From assembly GCF_026342435.1 (NCBI RefSeq), contig NZ_JAPEMT010000004.1, positions 558,001 through 622,000 of the forward strand: DNA of 64,000 nt. The letters run 5' to 3'. The position numbers and the translations under genes were made by a program. The DNA is from Streptomyces sp. NBC_00237 (lineage in GTDB: Bacteria; Actinomycetota; Actinomycetes; Streptomycetales; Streptomycetaceae). This document shows, piece after piece, positions 39,568 through 47,801 of this stretch. Within the stretch, counting starts at the first letter, position 1, and each line of letters opens with the position of its first letter. The notes below the pieces were generated by a model, which had not been told where the DNA came from, did no database searches, and saw nothing but the letters and a program-made list of their open reading frames with translations.

Positions 39568-41895
39568 ATGCATACCTTCCGCATAGCGAAGACCCGCGCG
39601 CGAAGACTTCCCGCGCTCGGCGCAGCCGTCTTCATCACGCTCGGAATGTTCACGCCGCAGAGCCAGGCCGCCCCCGTCGGCGCCACGGCCCCGGCCGGTG
39701 CGAACGTGAGCGGGCCCGCGGCCCCGGCACCCCGGTCGATCCCGGTGCCCAAGTCGCCCGACGCGACGAACAAGAACGCCCGCTTCCGGATCTCCTCGCA
39801 GGACAGCACCGCGGAGTCCGCCCCGAAGGCCGCCCCCGCGGTCAAGCCCAGCAAGCAGTCCTCGGCCGCCGCCGCGGAAGCGTGCCCCGACCTCTCCGGC
39901 GTCATCAACGCCACGGGCGGCTCGCTGGTCCAGCAGCTCAAGGCGCTTCCCCAGATCACCTGTACCTACCCGCTGTTCAACCTCACCGGGGACAACGCGC
40001 GCAAGGCGTTCCGCGAGCCCCAGATGGTGACCGTCGCCAACGCGCTGCGCGACGCCTCCGCCACGTACACGGGCAGCAACAGCGCCTCCGTCGGGCAGCT
40101 CGTGATGTTCCTGCGCGCGGGCTACTACGTGCAGGACAACCACGCGGACGCCGTCGGCGACTACGGCACGGCCCTGGACGGCGCGGCACGCGGTGCGCTG
40201 GACGCCTTCTTCGCCTCCCCGCGCAGCAAGGACGTCACCGACGCCAACGGCGAGATCCTGAACGAGGTCGTCACACTGATCGACAGCACCCATGCGGCGG
40301 GCCGGTACGCCGGTGTCGTGAAGTGGATGCTCGGCAGTTACGACGGCACGTGGCCCGCCCAGATGAACCTCGCCATGCAGCACGTCGAGTGGGTCGTCGA
40401 GAACGGCTTCGACGCCAAGAACGACGCCCGGGGCTGGCGCGCCGCCCTCAAGGCCGACCCCGCCATCCTGAACACCTGGGCCGGTTTCATCACGCGCAAC
40501 GGCGCCCAGCTGAACCGCCTGGACGTCGTGAGCAACGTCGGCCGCTTCCTCGGCCGCGCCCTCGACATCCCCGAGCTCAAGGAGCGGCTCAGGCCGCTGC
40601 TGAAGGACCTGATCAACCGCTACCCGAACGTCGGCCCCACCGCGCCGATCACCATGAACCTGGGCTGGGCCACGCGCCAGTTCGACAAGGGCAACTGCGC
40701 GGCCTACGCCATCTGCGACCTGGGGGAGCGCGTGCTCCCGGCGATCCTGCCGCTCCAGCACACCTGCACCCCGGGCCTGAAGATCCGCGCGCAGGACATG
40801 TCCCCCGGCCAGCTGGCCGGTACCTGCACCAGCCTGGTCAACCAGGACGCCTACTTCCACCGGATCATCGGCGACAAGGGCGCGATCCCCGGTGACGTGA
40901 ACACCAACCTCGAAGTCGTCGTCTTCGACGACTACACCCACTACTCGCTGTACGCCTGGGCCATCTACAACATCGACGTCGACAACGGCGGCATGTACGA
41001 GGAGGGCAACCCGGCCACCCCCGGCAACCAGGCGCGCTTCATCGCCCACGAGGCCCAGTGGCTGCGCCCGGACTTCCAGATCTGGAACCTCAACCACGAG
41101 TACACCCACTACCTCGACGGCCGGTTCAACATGGCCGGTGACTTCGAGGCGGGCATGACCACGCCGACCATCTGGTGGGTCGAGGGCATCGCCGAGAACA
41201 TCTCGTTCGGCTACCGGAACGAGCGCAACGCCGACGCCATCGCCGAGGCCGCCAAGAAGACCTACAAGCTCAGCGACCTCTTCGACACCGTCTACGGCGG
41301 CGAGGCGGACCCCGTGGCCGGTTCCAACCGGGTCTACCGCTGGGGCTTCCTCGCGGTCCGCTACATGCTCCAGGCGCACCCCGCCGACGTCGAGACCGTA
41401 CTCACCAAGTACCGCACCGGTGACTGGAACGGAGCCCGTACCTTCCTGAAGCAGACCATCGGCACCCGCTACGACGCCGACTTCACCACCTGGCTGACCA
41501 CCACCTGCGCGACCAACGACTGCGGCCCCCTGCCGGACGCGTCGACCACCACGCCGACCACCCCGCTCTGCACGCTCAGCGACCCCCGCCAGTTCGACCA
41601 GAACTGCCGCCGCGACAACCTCACCGCCGCCACCGGGGGCTACAGCTACCACTTCGTCAACCTTCCGGCCGGGGTCAAGCAGCTGACCATCACCAGCAGC
41701 GGCGGCACCGGCAACGCCGACCTGTACTACGGCGGCGGCAGCTGGGCCACCACCAGCAGCTACCAGTCCAAGTCCACCAACAACGGCAACACCGAGACCC
41801 TGACGATCGACAACCCGCCGTCCGGCTGGGTCTACTTCAGCCTCGCCGCCGCGCAGGGCTTCAGCGGGGTGAGCGTCTCCACCCAGTCCAAGTAG
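39568..41895 (+). CDS. Secreted M9 microbial collagenase with PPC domain
   Basis: 775 residues from ATG 39568 with GGAGG upstream. Sec signal peptide to about residue 34 (AVFITLGMFTPQSQA). After a Pro/Ala linker comes the Peptidase_M9_N-type helical region (about 105-390), then the gluzincin active site NHEYTHYLDGRF with His510, Glu511 and His514, and the third zinc ligand Glu539 in WWVEGIAENISFG. The C-terminal 120 residues (DPRQFDQNCRRDNL, YHFVNLPAGVKQLT) are a PPC/prepeptidase C-terminal domain used in substrate binding. Degrades collagen-like proteins. Followed by a strong terminator. Confidence 0.94.
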   Translation: MHTFRIAKTRARRLPALGAAVFITLGMFTPQSQAAPVGATAPAGANVSGPAAPAPRSIPVPKSPDATNKNARFRISSQDSTAESAPKAAPAVKPSKQSSAAAAEACPDLSGVINATGGSLVQQLKALPQITCTYPLFNLTGDNARKAFREPQMVTVANALRDASATYTGSNSASVGQLVMFLRAGYYVQDNHADAVGDYGTALDGAARGALDAFFASPRSKDVTDANGEILNEVVTLIDSTHAAGRYAGVVKWMLGSYDGTWPAQMNLAMQHVEWVVENGFDAKNDARGWRAALKADPAILNTWAGFITRNGAQLNRLDVVSNVGRFLGRALDIPELKERLRPLLKDLINRYPNVGPTAPITMNLGWATRQFDKGNCAAYAICDLGERVLPAILPLQHTCTPGLKIRAQDMSPGQLAGTCTSLVNQDAYFHRIIGDKGAIPGDVNTNLEVVVFDDYTHYSLYAWAIYNIDVDNGGMYEEGNPATPGNQARFIAHEAQWLRPDFQIWNLNHEYTHYLDGRFNMAGDFEAGMTTPTIWWVEGIAENISFGYRNERNADAIAEAAKKTYKLSDLFDTVYGGEADPVAGSNRVYRWGFLAVRYMLQAHPADVETVLTKYRTGDWNGARTFLKQTIGTRYDADFTTWLTTTCATNDCGPLPDASTTTPTTPLCTLSDPRQFDQNCRRDNLTAATGGYSYHFVNLPAGVKQLTITSSGGTGNADLYYGGGSWATTSSYQSKSTNNGNTETLTIDNPPSGWVYFSLAAAQGFSGVSVSTQSK

Positions 41896-41918
41896 CCGAT
41901 CGGCTGCGGCCTGCCGAC

Positions 41919-41960
41919 GCCCCCTGTTTCCCCGGCCATGGAGCCGGGGAAACAGGGGGC
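41919..41960 (+). terminator. Terminator after the collagenase gene
   Basis: Perfect 18-bp stem: GCCCCCTGTTTCCCCGGC (41919-41936) and its complement (41943-41960), loop CATGGA, starting 24 bp after the stop codon. It also faces the end of the convergent membrane-protein gene. Confidence 0.93.
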
Positions 41961-42000
41961 GCGTCGTTAGGGCAGTACCGAGGCCGGGCGACAGGCCGGC

Positions 42001-42897
42001 TTACGGCTGGTCGGAGAACTCCGGGTCCTTCTTCTGGTTGTAGATCTCCTTGCCGGACGCGTCGAAGGCGTGGACGTAGGGGCTGGGGTCCGCAGAGCGC
42101 GGGTCGGCGTTCTCGACGGAGAGCGCCGCCGCGTGGACGAACGCGCCGCCGGCCATGACCGCCGGGTACTGCTTCGGGTCGTTGCCGTAGCTGATGGTGA
42201 TCTTGGCGATGCCGGACTTGTAGTGTCCGGCGCCCACCACCTGGTACTTCCCCTTACCGGCGGGCGTGCTGGTGGTGTCGAAGTACGCGATCTTGTGACC
42301 GGCGCCCCACAGGCGGTCGTTGATGAAGGTGGGCGGGGAGTTCTCGCTCTTGCCCCGGTCGCCCTTCGCCACGCATTGCACGTACTTGCCGCCCGAGTCG
42401 ACGGCCATGACCACGCCGTCCCGGTCCTGCGCGGAGACAGGTGCGCGGACCGCGGCCACCGGGTGGAACCGCGATGCGTCCGAGCCCAGGCAGGAGGCCA
42501 GGATCTTGGTGACGGTCCCGGCGTCGATCGGGGTCGTCTTCGTGCTGGCGACGGAGAACGACGCCGCCGGGGCGGAACCCCCACCGGACGTGGAACCGGC
42601 TCCTCCGGAGGTGGATCCGGCGCCCCCCGAGGTGGAACCGGCTCCTCCGGACGTGGATCCGGCGCCCCCCGACGTGGAGCCGGGTGCCGTGCTCGGGCTC
42701 GGACTCGGTGTCGTGGCGCGCGTCGGGTTTCCGGCCGGGTCGGCGAGAAGCGGCTGGGCCTCCCCGCTTCCGCCGAGGACGGTCACGGCCGTGACGCTCA
42801 GCGCGGCGACGCCGGTGGCCACCGCGATCGGCACTCCCCACCTGCGGCGCAGCGAAGCACGGTTGTTCTCCGAGTTGTTCTCTGAGTCGATCTTCAT
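42001..42897 (-). CDS. Membrane-anchored secreted protein, probable ECF partner
   Basis: 298 residues from ATG 42897 with AAAGGA upstream. A short cytoplasmic N-terminus (about 20 residues) is followed by one membrane segment (GVPIAVATGVAALSVTAVTV) and an extracytoplasmic part. A Ser/Thr/Gly/Pro linker contains five GSTSGGA units (about 73-107) encoded by a 21/42-bp DNA repeat at about 42590-42682. The outer domain (about 115-298) with VQCVAKGDRGKSENSP and KIAYFDTTSTPAGKGKYQVV is not recognised. It lies 77 bp after an ECF sigma gene on the same strand; such partners are often anti-sigma factors, but this one has no zinc-type anti-sigma motif. Confidence 0.7.
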   Translation of the reverse strand: MKIDSENNSENNRASLRRRWGVPIAVATGVAALSVTAVTVLGGSGEAQPLLADPAGNPTRATTPSPSPSTAPGSTSGGAGSTSGGAGSTSGGAGSTSGGAGSTSGGGSAPAASFSVASTKTTPIDAGTVTKILASCLGSDASRFHPVAAVRAPVSAQDRDGVVMAVDSGGKYVQCVAKGDRGKSENSPPTFINDRLWGAGHKIAYFDTTSTPAGKGKYQVVGAGHYKSGIAKITISYGNDPKQYPAVMAGGAFVHAAALSVENADPRSADPSPYVHAFDASGKEIYNQKKDPEFSDQP

Positions 42898-42974
42898 CAG
42901 GAGTTCCTTTCGGGTCCGCCGGTGGTCCGGCAGATCACGATCGGAAGGAGCCGCAGGAATGCCTTGCCTGTGAT

Positions 42975-43622
42975 TCATCGTGCGACCTCTTCCGCGTTGA
43001 CGGGATTCTTGGCACTGAACGACACCGGAACGACAGCTCCGGCCAGGAGGTCGGCGCCCAGCCTCCGCCGGGCCCGGTGCAGCCTGGACTTCACGGTTCC
43101 CACCGCCACCCCCAGCGCTGCCGCGGCCGCCTGCTGATCCAGGCCCGACCACACGCAGAGCTCGACGACGTCGCGTTCGTGGCGCGGCAGCCGCGCCAAC
43201 GCCCGGTGGATTTCCGACATGCGGCGCTCGTCGTCGACCAGGCCGACGACGCGGTCCGCGTGGTCGCCCACCGGCTCGTCGTGGGAGACGAGCCGACGCA
43301 GCAACGCCTCGGCCCGCCTCAGCCGCCGCCTGGTGTTCGACAGCAGTCCGTCGGCGATGCCCAGCAGCCACGGCAAGGCCGAGTCGCGGTCGAGGACCGT
43401 CTCCGAACGCCGACGCCAGGCATGCAGGAACACCGTCGACGTGAGGTCTTCGGCCTCGGACCAGTCGGCCGTGCGCCGGAACAGGTGGTTGTAGACGGTC
43501 TTCCCGTGGCGGTCGAAGATCCGGCCGAATGCCTCCTGGTCACCGTCGACGGCCCTCGCCCACAGTTCTCGGTCGGACAGTCCTCCGACCGGCACGGCGG
43601 GATCAGCGTCGTTCAGTTCCAT
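42975..43622 (-). CDS. ECF sigma factor (SigE-like)
   Basis: 215 residues. Region 2 shows YNHLFRRTADWSEAEDLTST then VFLHAWRRRSETV (core binding and -10 recognition); region 4 has LARLPRHERDVVELCVWSGL then QQAAAAALGVAVGTVKSRLH, a typical -35 helix-turn-helix. The C-terminus has a short tail. An ECF-like sequence (GGGAACC) lies upstream, and the membrane-anchored protein gene follows. The module probably responds to a cell-envelope signal. Confidence 0.92.
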   Translation of the reverse strand: MELNDADPAVPVGGLSDRELWARAVDGDQEAFGRIFDRHGKTVYNHLFRRTADWSEAEDLTSTVFLHAWRRRSETVLDRDSALPWLLGIADGLLSNTRRRLRRAEALLRRLVSHDEPVGDHADRVVGLVDDERRMSEIHRALARLPRHERDVVELCVWSGLDQQAAAAALGVAVGTVKSRLHRARRRLGADLLAGAVVPVSFSAKNPVNAEEVAR

Positions 43623-43627
43623 GCCCT

Positions 43628-43658
43628 GTACGTGTCCGGCACTCGGCCGAAGGTTCCC
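43628..43658 (-). promoter_or_regulatory. Candidate autoregulated ECF promoter
   Basis: On the minus strand GGGAACC (43658-43652) resembles a SigE-type -35, followed after 19 bp by CGTAC (43632-43628) as -10. Only five bases separate the -10 from the ATG, so the sigma mRNA could be leaderless. The spacer is slightly long for the SigE consensus. Confidence 0.3.
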
Positions 43659-43995
43659 ACCGGGCTAACTCCGTACCGACGGACGGTTCTGACCTCGGCA
43701 CCAAGACATGCCTTCAGCCGATACGTCATCACTCAAGCCCATATGTGCGCTTCGCCCGTTCCTTGATCGCTCTACTCCTGCACGCGGAATGTACTCCGGA
43801 CCGCGTATCCACGCCGGGCGGAGGGGAATTCGCCATGCCCCCCCGTCGTGTCCCCCGCCACCGCCGACCGCGCACCTGGAGCGGATCGAACAGCTCAACC
43901 CGACCCTCTGCACGGCCTACCCGTCGCCCACAAGGGCACCCACAGGCTGAGCAAGCCGCCCACAGGCTGAGCAGTCGTCCTCTTGCTGAGGGCGT
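43659..43995. other. Intergenic region without a recognisable gene
   Basis: Apart from the sigma promoter region, I see no gene here. An 82-codon open frame on the minus strand (43665-43913) has no recognisable motif, poor codon bias and no ribosome site. Short direct repeats CCCACAGGCTGAGCA near 43940 and 43960 lie at the end of the acetoacetate-decarboxylase-like gene. Confidence 0.5.
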
Positions 43996-44859
43996 TCAGA
44001 CGGCGGGCGGCCGGGCGGGCAGGTAGTAGGGGCGGTTGTGGGCGGCGACCGGGGGCGACTGGTAGGTCCAGGCACCGGCGGCCGGGGTGTCGGCGACGAG
44101 CGAGCGAGCGTCCCGGCCGAGGTCGCCGTCCGGAGCGTGGATCGACAGGCGTACGCGGTCGGCGTGCTCGGGGGCGGCGAGGTCGTACCACCGGTAGGGC
44201 TGGTAGACGTTCATGGGACCCGCGAGCAGGCGGCCCTCCGGGTCGGTGCCGTAGCCCGTGACGGGGGTGGTGTTGGCGGGGGCGGCGGGGAGGCCGTCCA
44301 GCGTGGCCGTGAGGGAGAACAGGGGAGTTGAGCCCTTGCGCAGATTTCCTTCCGCGTCGGTTTCGGCCGCCTTGCCGTGCACGGTCCACGTCTCACCGGC
44401 GGGTCCGTTCAGCGAGGGCAGGTCGACCTCGAACCAGCCGGGGTGCTTCGGCTCCGCGTACAGCGCGCGCCCGGCCTCGATGGCGAACGGGTTGTCGCAC
44501 AGGACGTGGATGCGGGCGATGCCGAGCAGTTTCGTCTGGTCCCAGCCCTGTGCGTACTGGGCGTAGGTCAGGCGTGGGATCCGGTCGCTCTCGGCGCTCG
44601 GGAAGGCGACGACGTTGTACTCGATCTCCTGGGTGACGCCGCCCCCGAACGCGTACTGCGCGAAGTAGAGCTGGTAGTTGAACGACACCAGCGCCCGTCC
44701 GCCGAACTCGGCCGCGGTCAGGTCGGGGTGGTGCTTGGCGAGCAGGTCGTGGACGGGCTCCGGATCGACCAGCCAGTCGATGCCGAGGTGATGCAAAGCC
44801 CCGTAGTGGAATGGCAGTTGGAAGGGCTCGGGTACCGGCGGCAGCGGCAGCGGGCTCAT
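43996..44859 (-). CDS. Acetoacetate-decarboxylase-fold protein
   Basis: 287 residues. The segment NPFAIEAGRALYAEPKHPGW in the middle and GGGVTQEIEYNVVAFPSAES before it resemble the conserved strands of the acetoacetate decarboxylase superfamily (in ADC: A-x-x-x-G-R-E-x-W-G-F-P-K). No certain catalytic Lys pair was identified, so the activity could be decarboxylation, dehydration or ligand binding. Its ATG overlaps the GMC oxidoreductase stop by 4 bp (ATGA); it is the last gene of the three-gene operon. Confidence 0.65.
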   Translation of the reverse strand: MSPLPLPPVPEPFQLPFHYGALHHLGIDWLVDPEPVHDLLAKHHPDLTAAEFGGRALVSFNYQLYFAQYAFGGGVTQEIEYNVVAFPSAESDRIPRLTYAQYAQGWDQTKLLGIARIHVLCDNPFAIEAGRALYAEPKHPGWFEVDLPSLNGPAGETWTVHGKAAETDAEGNLRKGSTPLFSLTATLDGLPAAPANTTPVTGYGTDPEGRLLAGPMNVYQPYRWYDLAAPEHADRVRLSIHAPDGDLGRDARSLVADTPAAGAWTYQSPPVAAHNRPYYLPARPPAV

Positions 44860-46883
44860 GCGGGTGCTCCTCCTGGAGGGCGCGGGGTACGAGGGGTGTG
44901 CGCGGTGTGAGAAGTGAGAGGTGCGGGGCGGTCGCGTGCCGCGAGTTCGGCCTCGATGCCCTCCGCGCTGCGCAGCGCGAGCGCGGCCATGGTCAGGGTC
45001 GGGTTGGCGGTGGCGACCGACGGCATGCTGCCGCAGCCGACGGCGTACAGGCCGGGATGGTCCCAGCAGCGCTGCCACGAGTCGACCACCGAGGCGGTCG
45101 GGGAGTCGCCCATGATGTGCGTGCCGGCGGCGTGTCCCGCGCCGCGGTAGCCGTAGGTACGGCCGTCGTGGTCGAAGCGTCCCGGCCAGGCGGCCGGGGG
45201 AGTGAAGTCGGTGTGGTCCTCGGCACCGAGCAGCGCGAAGATCTGGTCGGAGACCGCCCGGGCGGCGACCATTCCCTCCTTGACGTGGTCGTCGAGGTCG
45301 TACGTGACCAGGGGCCGGGGCAGTCCGAGAGGGTCGCGCGCGTGCGGGTGGAGCGTGACGCGGTTGGCGGGGTCGGCGCTCTGCTCCATCTCGAACTGAA
45401 GGGTGAACTGGCGGCTGATCCGGTCGCCGACGGCGCGCCGCAGCTCGGCCCCCAACAGCCCCTGCTCGGATATGAGTTGGGCGACGTCGCCGTCGACGGC
45501 CCCCTTGGACCAGGCCCATCCCCAGTTGCCGATCTCGATGCGGAACGGCGCCCGCACCCGGCGCCCGGGTCCTGCCCGGAAGCTCTCGAAGCCGGAGGTG
45601 GAGCCGGGCCCCCGGTAGGGACCGACGGCGTGCGGCAACAGACTCCAGGTCAGCAGGACCGGATGGTCCATCAGATTGCGCCCGACCTGGTCGCTGCGGT
45701 TGGCGAGCCCGGACAGGAGGAGCAGCCGGGCGTTCTCGACGGCGTGCGCGGCGAGCACGACGACATCGGCGTGCGCGACGGCCACCGTGCCGTCGTGGGA
45801 CAGGTACTCCACGCCCGTTGCCCGGCCGCTCCCGTCGACCAGCACACGACTGACGACCGCCCGGTCCCGGAGCCGGACCGAGTCGCTCCAGCGCCCTTGG
45901 GTCTTGAGCGGGGTGTACTTCGCGTACGAAGGGCAGTGCGGGATGCACGAAGCGTTGCCCACGCATCGGTTGGCCGGATCCGGTCGCCCGTGCGCCCCGC
46001 GCGGAACGTAGCCCCGGCCGTGTTCGTAGGCGGAGTTGGGGATGCCGTTGCGCGCGTGCGGGGTGCCGACCACACGCAGAGCCGCCTCGCTCAGGGCGAC
46101 CGGGTCCTTGACGCGCCGACCGTCGAGGCGTTCCGCGAGGACCCGGTCCAGATAGCTGGCGGGAAGCGGCCGCATGGGGAAGACGTAGTCGTCGGCGAGC
46201 GGCAGCCCCGCGTGCTCGCGCTGCTCGGCGGCATCCGCCGCCACCCCCAACTCACGTTCCGCCGCACGGTAGTAGGGCTCCAGAGCGTCGTACGTGAGAG
46301 GCCAGCGCCGACCGTATCCGAAGGCTTCGGTGTCGAAGTCCTCCGGCAGCATGCGTGGCGCGAGGCCGGTCCACACGTTGCCGGTGCCGCCGTTGACGCG
46401 GACGTAGCCGCTCGCGTACGGCAGCGGGCCGTCCTGGAGCAGGTGCCCGGCCGCCCGGAACCCGGGGGCTTCGTCCGTGCCGACGACGTCGGTCACTTCG
46501 GGCCAGGGTGCGGCGAGTTGGGGCCGGTAGGCGGATCCGGGCACCTTCGCGGACGCCGTCACGTACGTGGTGAGGGGGTCGGGTTCGCCCTGCCCGGGTT
46601 CGCCCTGCCCGGGTTCGCCCTGCCCGGGTTCGCCCTGCCCGGGTTCGCCCTGCCCGGGTTCGCCCTGCCCGGGTTCGCCCTGCCCGGGTTCGCCCTGCCC
46701 GGGTTCGCCCTGCCCGGGTTCGCCCTGCCCGGGCTCGCCCTGTCCGGGACCGCCCTGCCCGGGAACGGTGGTGCTTGGACCTGCCTCCAGGACCAGGACC
46801 CGGCGGCCGCGCAGACCGAGCCGGTGCGCGACGAGCGAGCCCGCGACGCCCGCCCCCACGACGATCACGTCGTAGCGCGTCAT
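44856..46883 (-). CDS. GMC family FAD oxidoreductase with an internal 15-bp repeat
   Basis: 675 residues from ATG 46883. FAD-binding GxGxxG at VIVVGAGVAGSLVAHRLG near residue 8 and VLVLEAGPST; then residues about 42-101 are a GQGEP repeat, before the rest of the FAD domain (GHLLQDGPLPYASGYVRVNG). GMC motifs near the C-terminus: HAAGTHIMGDSPTAS with the catalytic His, and CGSMPSVATANPTLTMAALA. A cysteine cluster RCVGNASCIPHCPSY sits near 330. Together with the small subunit it resembles membrane-bound sorbitol/fructose dehydrogenases. The natural electron acceptor and substrate are not known. Confidence 0.9.
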   Translation of the reverse strand: MTRYDVIVVGAGVAGSLVAHRLGLRGRRVLVLEAGPSTTVPGQGGPGQGEPGQGEPGQGEPGQGEPGQGEPGQGEPGQGEPGQGEPGQGEPGQGEPGQGEPDPLTTYVTASAKVPGSAYRPQLAAPWPEVTDVVGTDEAPGFRAAGHLLQDGPLPYASGYVRVNGGTGNVWTGLAPRMLPEDFDTEAFGYGRRWPLTYDALEPYYRAAERELGVAADAAEQREHAGLPLADDYVFPMRPLPASYLDRVLAERLDGRRVKDPVALSEAALRVVGTPHARNGIPNSAYEHGRGYVPRGAHGRPDPANRCVGNASCIPHCPSYAKYTPLKTQGRWSDSVRLRDRAVVSRVLVDGSGRATGVEYLSHDGTVAVAHADVVVLAAHAVENARLLLLSGLANRSDQVGRNLMDHPVLLTWSLLPHAVGPYRGPGSTSGFESFRAGPGRRVRAPFRIEIGNWGWAWSKGAVDGDVAQLISEQGLLGAELRRAVGDRISRQFTLQFEMEQSADPANRVTLHPHARDPLGLPRPLVTYDLDDHVKEGMVAARAVSDQIFALLGAEDHTDFTPPAAWPGRFDHDGRTYGYRGAGHAAGTHIMGDSPTASVVDSWQRCWDHPGLYAVGCGSMPSVATANPTLTMAALALRSAEGIEAELAARDRPAPLTSHTAHTPRTPRPPGGAPA
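46581..46760. repeat. 15-bp tandem repeat in the GMC oxidoreductase gene
   Basis: Twelve 15-bp units (10 identical copies of GGGTTCGCCCTGCCC, then two variants) read on the minus strand as GQGEP. Since the period is in frame, changes in copy number alter only a loop between the FAD-binding strand and the next part of the domain. Confidence 0.97.
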
Positions 46884-47287
46884 CGGCCCCTCGCCTCGGC
46901 CGGGCTCTGGGCCCAACTCCCGTACCCGGCGGGCGCGGTGGCGGGTGCGGCAAGACCGGCCGCTGTCCAGGCGAGCCCTCCGGCGTAGGCGCGCGGTGAC
47001 ACCACGAAGGGTGGCGGTCCTGGCCAACTGCCCGTGTACCACAGGTAGGTTACGGAGCGGGCGGCGTCCAGCAGGTCGCCCTCCAGGCCCTCCGTCGGAC
47101 GGCCCTCCTCCCGCAGCAGCCGCCCGAAGACGTCTGCCCCGAGCTGCTCCAGGGCCACGGCTCCATACGCCTCGACGAGTCCCGTCGCGCGAAGATGCCG
47201 GGCGTCGAACCCGGTCAACTGCGCCGACACCACTGTGAAGCCATCCGTCTCGTCGGCTGTTGCCCGCTGGTCCGTTGTCGTCCGCAC
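46880..47287 (-). CDS. Sorbitol/fructose dehydrogenase small-subunit-like protein
   Basis: 135 residues. The C-terminal pattern VTYLWYTGSWPGPPPFVVS, then YAGGLAWTAAGLAAPATAPA and GYGSWAQSP, matches the FAD-SLDH small subunit family (L-W-Y-x-G, Y-x-x-A-L-x-W, G-Y-W-A-x-P-P). In acetic acid bacteria this subunit guides the folding and export of the FAD subunit and carries a Tat signal; none is visible here. The start is a GTG at 47287. Its stop overlaps the GMC oxidoreductase start by 4 bp. Confidence 0.75.
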   Translation of the reverse strand: MRTTTDQRATADETDGFTVVSAQLTGFDARHLRATGLVEAYGAVALEQLGADVFGRLLREEGRPTEGLEGDLLDAARSVTYLWYTGSWPGPPPFVVSPRAYAGGLAWTAAGLAAPATAPAGYGSWAQSPAEARGR

Positions 47288-47459
47288 GGGGCCAACTGTG
47301 CCCTGGGGGCTCGGCGATCATGCTGCACTGCCGTGAGGTTGGCCTGATCTCTCAGGTGACGGGGGTCTCCCGCCGCCTCGTGCGTACGCCGTCGCAGGCG
47401 GGTGGCAGGGCGGGCGACAGCGGTGCTGCGCGCCTCTTCGCCGTAGCGAAACGGAAGCG

Positions 47460-47651
47460 AGCCGCGCCGAGCAGCAGAGAACCGGTGCACACCGACGTGG
47501 TCCACGTGGTGGTGGTGTGGATGTGGCGGATCCAGTCGAGGAACGACTCGTCGGCGAGGCCGCGACGTGCGCCCGGACCACCGGGCACCCCAGGACGCCG
47601 GACCACCGGTCACCCCCAGGACGCCGGACCACTGGGCACCCCCAGGACGTC
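47460..47651 (-). pseudogene. DJ-1/PfpI family gene remnant
   Basis: On the minus strand the frame through 47606-47460 reads GVPGGPGARRGLADESFLDW then IRHIHTTTTWTTSVCTGSLL and LGAA. This is the core of a DJ-1/PfpI protein (VPGGPG loop and the catalytic nucleophile-elbow Cys in SVCTG), but the frame starts in a repeat and diverges right after the Cys region, and the rest of the domain is missing. A 26-bp triplication at 47575-47651 repeats the sequence coding for the VLGVPGGP loop and shifts the frame between copies. Likely a decayed gene. Confidence 0.7.
47575..47651. repeat. 26-bp tandem triplication in the DJ-1 remnant
   Basis: Units at 47575-47599 (25 bp), 47600-47625 and 47626-47651 (26 bp each), based on GGACCACCGGGCACCCCCAG (first 20 bases). 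On the minus strand each encodes part of D-V-L-G-V-P-x-G-P, but the non-triplet period changes the frame from copy to copy. Confidence 0.9.
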
Positions 47652-47801
47652 GGCTTCCACGGCGAAGCGGAAGGCCCGGATCTCATTGTCAGTGGGGCCG
47701 CCTAGAGTCTTTCTCACTCGTCACGGTGCGTTGCCGCTGATGGGTTTCATCAGCGTGCCGCCGGGTTCGGCGGCCGTCCGGAGCAGCGGGGAGAACAGCG
47801 C
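47652..47801 (+). promoter_or_regulatory. Probable promoter region of the yeh-like operon
   Basis: TTGTCA near 47686 and TAGAGT near 47703 stand 11 bp apart, too close for a standard promoter but placed suitably about 100 bp before the first gene. AGCAGCGGGGAG lies before the ATG at 47802. The rest of the wider gap from 47288 holds the DJ-1 remnant and no other gene that I can support. Confidence 0.35.

Noticed and set aside
43665..43913. An 82-codon frame on the minus strand upstream of the ECF sigma gene.
   Set aside because: No recognisable motif, unfavourable codon use and no ribosome site; more likely non-coding.
46581..46760. Possible CRISPR array.
   Set aside because: The units are contiguous, 15 bp long, in frame and without spacers; they encode GQGEP in the GMC oxidoreductase.
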